DNA from: an uncultured Bacteroides sp.
GTDB taxonomy: Bacteria > Bacteroidota > Bacteroidia > Bacteroidales > Bacteroidaceae
NCBI GenBank assembly: GCA_900552645.1
Contig: USAN01000010.1
Coordinates: forward strand, 5,218 to 69,217
Direction of reading: 5' to 3'
DNA: 64,000 bases
Part shown: positions 1-8,333 of the stretch, piece by piece
Position numbering within the stretch: position 1 is the stretch's first letter
Layout: the number at the start of each line of letters is the position of its first letter
Translations under genes and position numbers: made by a program
The notes under the pieces: generated by a model
Database searches by the model: none
Told to the model about the DNA's origin: nothing
The model's input: the letters and a program-made list of their open reading frames with translations, nothing else

Positions 1-518
1 CTACAGCTTTTTGACTTGCAATTATTGATGCTACATGAATTCTTGAAGGTTTTCCCTTAGTAAGCATAGCTTGATAACTAAGTTCCATTGAACCACCCGT
101 AGCTAACATTGGATCGGTAATTATAAGAATCTTGTCATCAATTCTTGGAGAAGCTATGTATTCAATATGTATATCAAACTTTAGAGTATCCTTGTATTTT
201 CTATAAGCAGAAACGAAAGCATTTTCGGCTTTGTCAAGATAATTAAGGAAGCCATTATGGAAAGGAAGTCCCGCTCTCAATATAGTTGCAATTACTGGCT
301 GCGCATTAGGAAGCGATTCTACTGCTATTCCTAAAGGAGTAGTAACCTCTTTATTCTCATATGGAAACGTCTTACTGATTTCATATGCCATTATTTCGCC
401 TATTCTTTCGATGTTGCGACGAAAGCGTAAGCGGTCATTCTGTATGTTTACATCACGTATCTCAGCAATGTATTGATTCAAAATTGTATTTTCTTTGCTT
501 AGGTTTATTATTTCCATA
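1..518 (-). CDS. upp: uracil phosphoribosyltransferase (partial, C-terminus outside window)
   Basis: Salvages uracil by joining it to PRPP to make UMP in the cytoplasm. The reading frame begins at an ATG whose complement is at 516-518 (MEIINLSKEN...) and runs off the left edge after about 172 residues. The PRPP-binding loop is visible as ITDPMLATGGSM, and a typical upstream segment reads ILRAGLPFHNGFL. The family is usually about 210-220 residues, so some 40 C-terminal residues, including the uracil-binding tail, are missing here. It is divergent from pckA, with a 255-base gap between the two start codons. I see no TAnnTTTG match on the minus strand close to this start. Confidence 0.93.
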
Positions 519-668
519 GAAAATTGTTTTTATATATTTATTTGCTACAAAGTAACAAATAAATATTTTTTTTGTAAACTCTAAATAGCAAATTTGTTAT
601 ACAATTATAAAACTTTATCCATTAAGGAAATATTTCTCTAATATATTCTTTTTTATAAAATAAAGCAT

Positions 669-676
669 TATTTTTG
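669..676 (+). promoter_or_regulatory. candidate -7 promoter element for pckA
   Basis: TATTTTTG matches the Bacteroides TAnnTTTG consensus and lies about 100 bases before the favoured pckA start at 774. This predicts a leader of roughly 90 bases. No clear -33 TTTG is present at the usual spacing. Confidence 0.55.
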
Positions 677-773
677 TAGCGTCTTATACAATGGGATGTT
701 AAAAAACATCTTTTTTAAAAGAGTGAATATAAAAAGATTATATTATTCTATAACTCAATTAAATCATTTACAA

Positions 774-2378
774 ATGGCAAAATTAGATTTAAGCAAGTAC
801 GGAATTACTGGTACAACAGAAATCGTACACAATCCTTCTTATGAAGAACTTTTCAAAGAAGAAACTCAGGCAGGTCTTGAAGGTTTTGAAAAAGGACTTC
901 AAACTGAACTTGGAGCAGTTAATGTAATGACAGGTATTTATACCGGACGTTCTCCTAAAGATAAATTCCTTGTTAAGGATAAAACAAGTGAAAATACTGT
1001 ATGGTGGACTTCAGAAGAGTATAAGAATGATAATAAACCATGTAGCGAAAGCACTTGGGAAGTTTTGAAAAAACTTGCAATTAAAGAATTATCAAATAAG
1101 AAATTATATGTTGTAGATTGTTTCTGCGGCGCTAATGAAGCTACTCGTTTGAAAGTACGTTTCATTGTTGAAGTTGCATGGCAGGCACATTTTGTAACAA
1201 ATATGTTCATTCAGCCTTCAGCAGAAGAATTGGCAAGCTTTGAACCAGATTTCACAGTTTACAATGCTTCTAAAGCTAAAGTTGAAGACTACAAAGAATT
1301 AGGACTGAACTCTGAAACAGCTGTAGTATTTAACTTGACTTCTAAAGAACAAATCATCCTTAACACTTGGTATGGTGGTGAAATGAAAAAAGGAATGTTC
1401 TCTATGATGAACTATTTCAACCCACTTCGCGGAATTGCTTCTATGCACTGTTCTGCAAATACTAACATGGATGAAACTAGCTCTGCTATATTCTTTGGTT
1501 TGTCAGGTACAGGTAAGACAACTTTGTCTACTGACCCAAAACGTAAGTTGATTGGTGATGACGAGCACGGATGGGATGACGAAGGTGTATTCAACTATGA
1601 AGGTGGTTGCTATGCTAAGGTTATCAACTTGGATAAAGAAAGCGAACCAGATATCTTCAACGCTATTAAACGTGACGCTTTGTTGGAAAATGTAACTGTT
1701 GATGCTGAAGGTAAGATTGATTTCGCTGATAAGAGCGTAACTGAAAACACTCGTGTTTCTTACCCAATCAATCACATTACTAACATTGTTAAGCCAGTTT
1801 CTAAAGGTCCTCACGCTAAACAGGTAATATTCTTGTCGGCTGATGCATTTGGTGTATTACCTCCAGTTTCTATCTTGAACCCAGAACAGGCTCAGTACTA
1901 CTTCCTTTCAGGATTTACTGCGAAATTGGCTGGTACAGAACGTGGTATCACTGAACCAACTCCTACATTCTCTGCTTGTTTCGGTGCAGCATTCTTATCT
2001 CTTCACCCAACTAAATATGCTGAAGAATTAGTTAAGAAGATGGAAAAAACTGGTGCTAAGGCTTACTTAGTAAACACTGGTTGGAATGGTTCTGGAAAAC
2101 GTATCTCTATCCGCGACACTCGTGGTATTATTGATGCAATCCTTGATGGTGCTATCGAAACAGCTCCAACAAAAACTATTCCTTACTTTGATTTCGTAGT
2201 TCCAACAGAATTGCCAGGTGTAGATCCTAAGATTCTTGATCCTCGTGATACTTATGCTGATGCTACTCAGTGGGATGTTAAAGCTAAAGATTTGGCTGAA
2301 CGTTTCATTAAGAACTTCTCTAAGTTTACTGGAACTCAGACAGGTAAAGACTTAGTTAACGCAGGTCCTAAATTGTAA
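774..2378 (+). CDS. pckA: phosphoenolpyruvate carboxykinase (ATP)
   Basis: Interconverts oxaloacetate plus ATP with phosphoenolpyruvate plus CO2 plus ADP. In gut Bacteroidetes it often works toward CO2 fixation on the route to succinate. The protein has 534 residues, the family length. Visible motifs are the substrate region YTGRSPKDKF, the P-loop GLSGTGKTTLS and the metal-binding stretch IGDDEHGW. An in-frame ATG at 696 would add 26 residues rich in Lys, Ile and Tyr. I prefer 774 (MAKLDLSKYG) because it matches the family N-terminus and because 696 lies only about 20 bases past the promoter-like element. The codon choice is regular, as expected of a highly expressed gene. A strong hairpin terminator follows the stop codon. 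Confidence 0.97.
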   Translation: MAKLDLSKYGITGTTEIVHNPSYEELFKEETQAGLEGFEKGLQTELGAVNVMTGIYTGRSPKDKFLVKDKTSENTVWWTSEEYKNDNKPCSESTWEVLKKLAIKELSNKKLYVVDCFCGANEATRLKVRFIVEVAWQAHFVTNMFIQPSAEELASFEPDFTVYNASKAKVEDYKELGLNSETAVVFNLTSKEQIILNTWYGGEMKKGMFSMMNYFNPLRGIASMHCSANTNMDETSSAIFFGLSGTGKTTLSTDPKRKLIGDDEHGWDDEGVFNYEGGCYAKVINLDKESEPDIFNAIKRDALLENVTVDAEGKIDFADKSVTENTRVSYPINHITNIVKPVSKGPHAKQVIFLSADAFGVLPPVSILNPEQAQYYFLSGFTAKLAGTERGITEPTPTFSACFGAAFLSLHPTKYAEELVKKMEKTGAKAYLVNTGWNGSGKRISIRDTRGIIDAILDGAIETAPTKTIPYFDFVVPTELPGVDPKILDPRDTYADATQWDVKAKDLAERFIKNFSKFTGTQTGKDLVNAGPKL

Positions 2379-2404
2379 TTAGATAGCTTATCTATTATAT
2401 AGTG

Positions 2405-2435
2405 AAAGCGGTTCTTTTAAAGAACCGCTTTTTTT
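2405..2435 (+). terminator. rho-independent terminator after pckA
   Basis: AAAGCGGTTCTT pairs with AAGAACCGCTTT across a minimal loop and is followed by a run of T. It starts 27 bases past the pckA stop codon. Confidence 0.9.
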
Positions 2436-2481
2436 ATTTGATAATTTTATACTTTTGCTTAAATCAATTAATATAATATTT

Positions 2482-3126
2482 ATGAAACAGTTTATCTCTA
2501 TGTTAAGTATTGTGCTTTTGTTGTGCTCTTCGTGCAATGTTAATAAAGCAACTAGTAATGTCACTACTGATAAAGATTCCGTAAATACAGAAAATCCTGT
2601 AATAAGTGCTATAATGAAACGCAGAAGTATAAGGAAGTATTTTGATAAAGCGGTATCGGAAAAAGATCTTAAAATAATAGCAGAATGTGGTATAAATGCT
2701 CCGAGTGCGATGAATAAGCAACCATGGGAGGTTAGAATAGTAAATAGTTCTGAGTATATAAATGGTATATCTGATATATTCAGAAAATATAATCCAAAGA
2801 TAGAACAAGATAGCACTTTCAAGAATATGTTCAGAAATGCTCCTTGTGTTATATTTATTTGTGCTCAGAAGAATGGGAATGGACAGTTTGATTGTGGTTT
2901 GTTAAGTGAGAATATAATGTTGGCTGCTCAGTCTATTGGACTTGGAACATGCTGTCTTGGAAGTCCTATAAGGTTTATGAAAGAAAATAAGGAGTGTGAA
3001 CCTTATATAGCAAAGCTTAATATATCTGAGGATTATGAACTGCTATATGCAATAGCTGTTGGGTATCCTGATGAAGAGCCATCTGCAAAACCCCGGGATG
3101 CTGAAAGAATTCAGTTTGTAGAATAA
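2482..3126 (+). CDS. nitroreductase-family lipoprotein
   Basis: A 214-residue protein. It has an N-terminal signal ending in a lipobox (LLLCSSC, Cys near residue 17), a short polar linker, then a nitroreductase/FMN-oxidoreductase fold. Recognisable family features are the RRSIRKY segment that begins the flavin-binding core, NAPSAMNKQPWE, and the later SIGLGTCCLGSP stretch. The family transfers electrons from NAD(P)H to nitro compounds, quinones or flavins through FMN. The export signal puts this copy outside the cytoplasm, where the electron donor is unclear. The start at 2482 is chosen over an upstream ATG at 2455 because the signal peptide begins there. It stands alone, after the pckA terminator. 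The substrate is unknown. Confidence 0.85.
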   Translation: MKQFISMLSIVLLLCSSCNVNKATSNVTTDKDSVNTENPVISAIMKRRSIRKYFDKAVSEKDLKIIAECGINAPSAMNKQPWEVRIVNSSEYINGISDIFRKYNPKIEQDSTFKNMFRNAPCVIFICAQKNGNGQFDCGLLSENIMLAAQSIGLGTCCLGSPIRFMKENKECEPYIAKLNISEDYELLYAIAVGYPDEEPSAKPRDAERIQFVE

Positions 3127-3225
3127 TAATTATGTATCAGTAGAACCTTTGTATGGATAAAGTTATTGTTTTGTGCTAATGTTATATAGACAAGCTATTT
3201 ACTAATAGGTGCTATATGATGTAAT

Positions 3226-3262
3226 GTGAATGATATGTGAAATATATCACTATATCATTCAC
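3226..3262. repeat. near-perfect 15-bp inverted repeat (hairpin)
   Basis: GTGAATGATATGTGA (3226-3240) faces TCAC (3247-3250), one unpaired T, then ATATCATTCAC (3252-3262). This leaves a six-base loop and one bulge. There is no T-run on either side, so it does not look like a simple terminator. It could be an operator, an RNA element or a repeat remnant. Confidence 0.7.
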
Positions 3263-3345
3263 GCTTAATCTGGTGATTATTAAATTTTTGGAATTGTGAA
3301 TGATGTGACATTAGTTTTAAATTAAAGTAGGATTTATTTAGCTTG

Positions 3346-3436
3346 TCCAATAAAGAAACTATATATTATTTTTTTCTAAAGTTAAACTATAACTCGAATA
3401 TTAAGACCCGAATTATAGTTTACACAATTTATTGGA
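3346..3436. repeat. nested inverted repeats, possible miniature-element remnant
   Basis: Outer arms TCCAATAAA (3346-3354) and TTTATTGGA (3428-3436) enclose inner arms AAACTATAACTCG (3384-3396) and CGAATTATAGTTT (3409-3421), which have one mismatch. The two-level dyad over about 90 bases resembles a miniature inverted-repeat element or a structured RNA. No flanking target duplication is obvious. Confidence 0.4.
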
Positions 3437-3498
3437 TAGTGTCCAAAATAATCACTAATTTTCTACTTATTCATAATTCTTACTTATCAAAATAATAA

Positions 3499-3530
3499 AA
3501 CCCCAAAAGACTCATAAGTCTTTTGGGGTT
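3499..3530 (-). terminator. rho-independent terminator after typA
   Basis: AACCCCAAAAGACT and AGTCTTTTGGGGTT form a 14-bp stem with a CATA loop. The minus-strand T-run follows. It starts 27 bases beyond the typA stop and could also stop plus-strand readthrough. Confidence 0.9.
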
Positions 3531-3556
3531 AATATTATATATATGAGTTTTATTGA

Positions 3557-5359
3557 TTAAGAACGGCTTGCACGTTTGCGTTCATTTTCATCAAGAAGAA
3601 CTTTTCTAAGACGCATACTTTTTGGAGTTACTTCCACATATTCATCTTCCTTTATATATTCTAATGCTTCTTCAAGAGAGAATACAACAGGAGGAATGAT
3701 ACGAGCTTTATCATCTGCACCAGATGCACGCATGTTGGTAAGTTTCTTTGATTTTGTTACGTTTACTACCAAGTCGTTGTCGTGTACATGTTCTCCTACA
3801 ACCTGACCGGCATATACTTCGTCTTGTGGATAAATAAAGAATTTACCACGATCCTGAAGCTTGTCGATGGCATATGCAAATGCTGTACCACCTTCCATAG
3901 CAATGATTGAACCGTTTGTACGTCTTTCAATTTCGCCCTTGTAAGGTTGATATTCTTTATATCTATGTGCCATTATTGCTTCTCCCTGCGATGCTGTTAG
4001 TACATTAGTACGTAAACCAATGATTCCACGTGATGGCATGTTGAATTCAATGTTTACGCGGTCACCCTGAGTTTCCATAGATACAAGTTCACCTTTACGG
4101 CGAGTAACCATATCGATCATCTTGCTTGAGAACTCTTCAGGAACACTAATGGTAAGCTCTTCTATAGGTTCGCATTTTACACCGTCAATTTCCTTATAAA
4201 TAACTTGAGGCTGTCCAACTTGAAGCTCATAACCTTCACGGCGCATAGTTTCTATAAGCACCGAAAGATGCAATACGCCACGGCCAGAAACAATCCATTT
4301 ACCATCTTCAGAGTCACCCTTACGCACTCTTAGTGCCAAGTTTTTATCAAGTTCTTTGTTAAGACGCTCTTGTATATGACGTGAAGTAACGAATTTACCT
4401 TCTTTACCGAAGAAAGGAGAATCATTTATAGTAAACAACATGCTCATGGTAGGTTCGTCAATAGCAATAGGAGTAAGTGGTTCTGGATTTTCGAAATCGC
4501 ATATAGTATCTCCAATTTCAAAGCCTTCTATACCTATAACTGCACATATGTCGCCTGAAGAAACTTCTGTTGTCTTCTTACGTCCAAGACCTTCGAATGT
4601 ATGAAGTTCCTTTATCTTAGATTTTACCTGTGAGCCGTCACGTTTTGAAAGGGTGATGTTCATACCTTCTTTTAAAGTTCCTCTATGTACGCGGCCTATT
4701 GCAATTCTTCCTGTATAAGAAGAGTAGTCTAGAGATGTAATAAGCATCTGAGGAGTTCCTTCAAGTTGAGTAGGAGCTGGTATATGTTCGATTATGGAAT
4801 CAAGAAGTGGGGTAATACTATCTGTGGGAGTCTTCCAATCAGTCCCCATCCAATTGTTCTTTGCAGAACCATATATTACCGGGAAATCAAGCTGATCTTC
4901 TGTTGCGTTTAGGCTGAACATCAAATCGAATACCATTTCATAAACTTCTTCAGGACGGCAGTTTGGTTTATCAACCTTGTTGACTACCACTAAAGGCTTA
5001 AGTCCTATCTGCAATGCTTTTTGAAGTACAAAACGAGTCTGAGGCATAGGTCCTTCGAATGCATCCACAAGAAGGATACATCCATCTGCCATATTTAATA
5101 CACGTTCAACTTCTCCACCGAAGTCGGCATGTCCCGGAGTATCAATAATATTGATTTTTGTTCCATTGTAATTAATAGAAACGTTTTTAGATAAGATTGT
5201 TATCCCTCTTTCACGCTCTAAATCATTGTTATCCAATACCAAATCACCATTTGTTTGGTCATTGCGGAATAAATGTCCCGCCAACATCATTTTATCCACC
5301 AATGTAGTTTTACCATGGTCTACATGGGCTATGATGGCAATGTTTCTAATATCTTGCAT
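3557..5359 (-). CDS. typA: translational GTPase TypA/BipA
   Basis: A ribosome-associated GTPase related to EF-G and LepA that helps 50S assembly and stress or cold adaptation. The 600 residues match the family. G-domain motifs are clear: AHVDHGKTTL (G1), RGITI (G2), DTPGHADFGGEV (G3), NKVD (G4) and GSAKN (G5). Domain II, the EF-G-like domains and the TypA-specific C-terminal domain follow, ending in a basic tail (ENERKRASRS). It is transcribed alone from a TACCTTTG element just upstream and ends at a strong terminator. Confidence 0.97.
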   Translation of the reverse strand: MQDIRNIAIIAHVDHGKTTLVDKMMLAGHLFRNDQTNGDLVLDNNDLERERGITILSKNVSINYNGTKINIIDTPGHADFGGEVERVLNMADGCILLVDAFEGPMPQTRFVLQKALQIGLKPLVVVNKVDKPNCRPEEVYEMVFDLMFSLNATEDQLDFPVIYGSAKNNWMGTDWKTPTDSITPLLDSIIEHIPAPTQLEGTPQMLITSLDYSSYTGRIAIGRVHRGTLKEGMNITLSKRDGSQVKSKIKELHTFEGLGRKKTTEVSSGDICAVIGIEGFEIGDTICDFENPEPLTPIAIDEPTMSMLFTINDSPFFGKEGKFVTSRHIQERLNKELDKNLALRVRKGDSEDGKWIVSGRGVLHLSVLIETMRREGYELQVGQPQVIYKEIDGVKCEPIEELTISVPEEFSSKMIDMVTRRKGELVSMETQGDRVNIEFNMPSRGIIGLRTNVLTASQGEAIMAHRYKEYQPYKGEIERRTNGSIIAMEGGTAFAYAIDKLQDRGKFFIYPQDEVYAGQVVGEHVHDNDLVVNVTKSKKLTNMRASGADDKARIIPPVVFSLEEALEYIKEDEYVEVTPKSMRLRKVLLDENERKRASRS

Positions 5360-5381
5360 ATTAACCTATTATATTTGGCTG

Positions 5382-5389
5382 CAAAGGTA
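5382..5389 (-). promoter_or_regulatory. candidate -7 promoter element for typA
   Basis: Read on the minus strand this is TACCTTTG, a match to TAnnTTTG, 23 bases before the typA start codon. Confidence 0.55.
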
Positions 5390-5438
5390 CTATTTTATCT
5401 GTATAATGTATTTATTATTAACTATTATTTTATCACTA

Positions 5439-7226
5439 CTAACATTGTTTGCTATATAATGATGGAGAAACTCTATAAAAATTGGTAAAATGTTTTCTAA
5501 ATGTCGGAATATCGTTATAACCTACCATTTCTACAACTTCCTGAACAGTATATTTATTTTCCTTAAGATAGGCTGCTGCCTTCTTTATACGCACGTTCAT
5601 AATAAGTTCTATGATGGTGTAGTTTGCATTTTGTTTTATTTTTCTATAAAGTGTGGGCTGACTCATATTAAGGGAATCGGCTAGCTTCTTTACATTAAAA
5701 TCGGGATTTTGAATATTTTCCTCTATAATTTTTATTACATTTTGTATGAAAGAATCTCCGTATTGTTCTGAATCCTTACTCTTTTCTTGACTAGGAGTAA
5801 AAATTATTTTGCTTGCTATGTTATTTACATAGGACTTTTCTCTCTCTTCTCTCTTTTTTATTATATTATGAACTTTAGTCTTTAATATTTCAGGATTAAA
5901 AGGTTTAAGTATGTAGTCTTCGGCACCTAAATTTAATCCTTTTATAATATCTTTCTCTCCTATAAGAGCCGTAACCATTACTATAGGGATATTTTTTGTC
6001 TTTATATTATCCTTCATAATCTTGCAGCATTCAAATCCATCCATTACCGGCATCATTATATCGCATATTATAACGTCGGGGTTTGACTTTAATGCCAAAT
6101 CTATTCCATCCTTACCATTTTCTGCCATCAAAACATCGTAATATTTATCGAATACTATTTTAAAGTATAAGCGTATATCTTTATGGTCTTCTATTATAAG
6201 AATCTTTTTTTTATATTTAACTGTCTCATTTATATTATCTTTCTCAAATTCTTCTTTGCTATAGGTAGAATTGTTTGATACAATATTTATATTGTTTATA
6301 TCTTCATTATTATTGTAACTCGTATCCGTTTCAGTAAATTTTATATCATTTCTACCATTGAAATGCTCTTTTCCAATAGGTATAAAAAGGGTACATTCAT
6401 GATATCCTTGTTGGCTCCTACTTACTCTGATTCCTCCGGAATGCTGAGATGCAATTTCCCCCATTAATGATAATCCCATTTCTCTGCTCTCTACATAGTC
6501 CTTGGCGTTATAGCTAATATTCTCGAAGCTGTTATATTCATTACTTGGCTCGGGATTCTTACCATCGTCAGTTACCGAGAAAGTACAATAATATATACTA
6601 TTTAGATTTTCTTTTCCTACTCTTATCCAGATAGTACCGTTATAATTTATATGACGATATGCATTTGATAGAATATTTCTAAGTATAAAATTTATTTTCT
6701 TGTAATCGATCCATATTTCTAGATTAGATTCTTCATCTTTAAAGTAGAAAATATTTATAGGATTTGCATTTATAAGTGAATTAAATGATCGTATTGCAAG
6801 ATTAGCTATTATATTAGCTTTATAAGAGCTAACTTCAAGATATTCGCTATTTTTAATTTGCTCTTGTATGTCAAGTAGCTGATTGGCTCCATTTTGAATG
6901 CTAATTGAGGTATTGTAAGCCAATTGAAATTCTCTAATTATATTAGTAGGTAGAGATGCTTTTTCAAGCCATCCTTTAATTGGAGCCATCATAATAGATA
7001 AAGGAGTCATCAACTCACATGTAATCTTATATTGTAGATCTGTGTATAAACGTTTTTTTTTACTAATTTCCTTGGTTGATTCTAAAACTTGATTTAACTG
7101 TTTCTTAAGAATGATTTCTTTATTTTTTAATAAACGTTTTCTTCTATATATAATCACAATAATAATAATTCCAACTATTGCAATAATAGAATTAAAGACA
7201 ATGGAAAAGATAATTAAATTTGACAT
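5439..7226 (-). CDS. hybrid kinase-like regulator with receiver and AraC domains, phospho-acceptor His missing
   Basis: 595 residues with one N-terminal membrane segment (about 5-27) and no periplasmic sensor domain. Then come a coiled coil, a HisKA-like helix pair (about 58-130), an HATPase-like domain (about 150-280), a receiver domain (about 338-455) and an AraC-type DNA-binding domain (about 495-595). The expected H-E-x-R-T-P-L reads C-E-L-M-T-P-L, so the phospho-accepting His is Cys70. The ATP-binding boxes are also weak (DDGKNP instead of DxGxGI). The receiver looks intact (IIEDHKD, CDIMMPVMDG, LKPF). It is probably a regulator that no longer autophosphorylates in the usual way. It lies 61 bases after the 7288-7896 lipoprotein on the same strand, and that pair is divergent from the fimbrial operon, its most likely target by position. 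The target is an inference. Confidence 0.85.
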   Translation of the reverse strand: MSNLIIFSIVFNSIIAIVGIIIIVIIYRRKRLLKNKEIILKKQLNQVLESTKEISKKKRLYTDLQYKITCELMTPLSIMMAPIKGWLEKASLPTNIIREFQLAYNTSISIQNGANQLLDIQEQIKNSEYLEVSSYKANIIANLAIRSFNSLINANPINIFYFKDEESNLEIWIDYKKINFILRNILSNAYRHINYNGTIWIRVGKENLNSIYYCTFSVTDDGKNPEPSNEYNSFENISYNAKDYVESREMGLSLMGEIASQHSGGIRVSRSQQGYHECTLFIPIGKEHFNGRNDIKFTETDTSYNNNEDINNINIVSNNSTYSKEEFEKDNINETVKYKKKILIIEDHKDIRLYFKIVFDKYYDVLMAENGKDGIDLALKSNPDVIICDIMMPVMDGFECCKIMKDNIKTKNIPIVMVTALIGEKDIIKGLNLGAEDYILKPFNPEILKTKVHNIIKKREEREKSYVNNIASKIIFTPSQEKSKDSEQYGDSFIQNVIKIIEENIQNPDFNVKKLADSLNMSQPTLYRKIKQNANYTIIELIMNVRIKKAAAYLKENKYTVQEVVEMVGYNDIPTFRKHFTNFYRVSPSLYSKQC

Positions 7227-7229
7227 ATT

Positions 7230-7261
7230 AAAGAAGGTTTTTATTATTCAAGGCCTTCTTT
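7230..7261 (-). other. intercistronic stem-loop between lipoprotein and regulator genes
   Basis: AAAGAAGG (7230-7237) and CCTTCTTT (7254-7261) form an 8-bp stem with a 16-base loop, just before the regulator's start codon. It may hide the translation start or set relative expression of the two genes. No T-run follows. Confidence 0.4.
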
Positions 7262-7287
7262 ATAAACAGTTATATCTATATAAATGT

Positions 7288-7896
7288 TTAATCCATAGTA
7301 TATAAAAATGATGATATTTTTGTAATAGGAGAGAATTTACCTTTTATCTTATATGGAGTTTGGTAATATATTGTTTCATTGTCTCTAACCTTAATATATA
7401 AAAAACTTTCGGATTCGAATATGTAGGATGAATTGTCTGTAGTATCTAAATAAAACTTAAATCCTTTTATATGCCATTTTGCCAAGGAGGATTCAAATGA
7501 AGTTGTGTATCCTTTATACATTATTACTTGAGATTCTGTTGACCAGAAGTGAAGACTACAGGATAAATTAAATATATTTTTAATAATCTTATCCATGTTT
7601 ATTTTAAATGAATTATTAATAGATTTACTCTGTTCTATTATTCCTTCTTTTATAGTAGATGATGAATTCTCTTTGACTTTATCAAGAAAATAATTTGCCT
7701 CTTCCTGTGTTAAAGTAGGTAATTTCTCTATTTCAAGATCAGCAGGCAACAACTTATAATCGGTTAATTCTATCGCATTGTATTTATCTCTAAATAAATT
7801 CCTACTATTTATGTCATCAATAAGTTCATTATCTACAGTCGTACAACCAAGAAAAATTATAATTGAAAAAAAAAATGATATAATATTTATTTTCAT
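7288..7896 (-). CDS. hypothetical lipoprotein upstream of the regulator
   Basis: 202 residues. The N-terminal signal ends in a lipobox (IIIFLGC, Cys near residue 18), followed by an Asp/Asn-rich linker. I do not recognise the domain. The middle is helical and polar (LTQEEANYFLDKVKENSSSTIKEG), and the C-terminal half has short beta-prone stretches (SYIFESESFLYIKVRDNETIYY). It probably sits on the periplasmic or outer face of a membrane. It shares an operon with the kinase/AraC regulator, so it could be that regulator's extracytoplasmic sensing partner; this is inference. A TATATTTG element precedes it. Confidence 0.7.
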   Translation of the reverse strand: MKINIISFFFSIIIFLGCTTVDNELIDDINSRNLFRDKYNAIELTDYKLLPADLEIEKLPTLTQEEANYFLDKVKENSSSTIKEGIIEQSKSINNSFKINMDKIIKNIFNLSCSLHFWSTESQVIMYKGYTTSFESSLAKWHIKGFKFYLDTTDNSSYIFESESFLYIKVRDNETIYYQTPYKIKGKFSPITKISSFLYTMD

Positions 7897-7949
7897 AGAT
7901 ATTATTTTAAAGTTTTAAAATAGATAAGTGATTAAAAATCCATCGTTCG

Positions 7950-7957
7950 CAAATATA
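7950..7957 (-). promoter_or_regulatory. candidate -7 promoter element for lipoprotein-regulator operon
   Basis: Read on the minus strand this is TATATTTG, 54 bases before the lipoprotein start codon. It is one half of a divergent control region whose other half serves the fimbrial operon. Confidence 0.5.
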
Positions 7958-8148
7958 GAAATAAACAAATAAACATCATTTGTATATTAGAAAATAATGT
8001 TAAATCATTCATCTTAGACTTGTATTAAGAATGATTATGTAGCATAATTAATTATTCCTCTTATAATGATTAAATAATATTATAGAAAATAATATTGAAC
8101 AGGATATAAATACCCCTCATTTGATCAGTTGCTATTTAATCATCAAAT

Positions 8149-8188
8149 AGGTTTTTTAATCAATGAGTTTTTATTGAATGAAAAACCT
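8149..8188. repeat. nested stem-loop upstream of the fimbrial operon
   Basis: AGGTTTTT (8149-8156) pairs with AAAAACCT (8181-8188), and inside it TCAAT (8160-8164) pairs with ATTGA (8173-8177). It sits about 110 bases ahead of the candidate promoter, so it is more likely a protein-binding site or a repeat than a leader-RNA element. Confidence 0.4.
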
Positions 8189-8298
8189 CTGTTGATCTTC
8201 TCTTTTGATTTAAATACATAAAAATTAACTTATAAAATTGATGTATTTACCATTTTATTTAGATAAAAAAGCCGCCTTTATCTTTCATTTTTCCTCTC

Positions 8299-8306
8299 TA
8301 TTTTTG
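8299..8306 (+). promoter_or_regulatory. candidate -7 promoter element for the fimbrial operon
   Basis: TATTTTTG fits TAnnTTTG and lies 27 bases before the first ATG of the operon, predicting a very short leader. No good -33 element is seen, which fits a promoter that needs an activator. Confidence 0.5.
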
Positions 8307-8333
8307 CTATACAAGAAAAAAAACTTATAAAGC

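Larger units (their letters stand above)
3127..3556. other. 430-base gene-free gap with nested inverted repeats
   Basis: No convincing gene lies here. Apart from the typA terminator near 3500-3530, the gap holds a long hairpin (3226-3262) and a nested inverted repeat (3346-3436), each listed separately. A partial second copy of the first arm's sequence (TGTGAATGATGTGA) lies near 3295-3308. The clustering suggests a decayed small repeat element, but no transposase fragment is visible. Confidence 0.5.
7897..8333. other. 437-base divergent control region of the fimbrial locus
   Basis: No gene is evident. The region is strongly A+T-rich and rich in short dyads. Examples are AATCATTC (8002-8009) with GAATGATT (8029-8036), CTATTT/AAATAG (8132-8150), and a nested stem-loop at 8149-8188. 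It carries a promoter-like element for each direction (7950-7957 minus, 8299-8306 plus). I looked for long inverted repeats that could flank an invertible promoter and saw none. Confidence 0.5.

Noticed and set aside
696..773. N-terminal extension of pckA from an ATG at 696
   Set aside because: The 26 added residues are Lys/Ile/Tyr-rich and unlike the family. The normal N-terminus begins at 774, and 696 lies almost on the predicted transcription start.
2388..2822. 144-residue reading frame on the minus strand over the nitroreductase gene
   Set aside because: It is a shadow of a clear gene on the other strand, covers a terminator, and has no recognisable domain.
7897..8333. Invertible promoter upstream of the fimbrial operon
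   Set aside because: Phase-variable inversions are common in Bacteroides surface loci, but I found only short dyads (5-8 bp) and no matched long inverted repeats flanking the promoter-like element. The only tyrosine recombinase in the window is far away and XerD-like.
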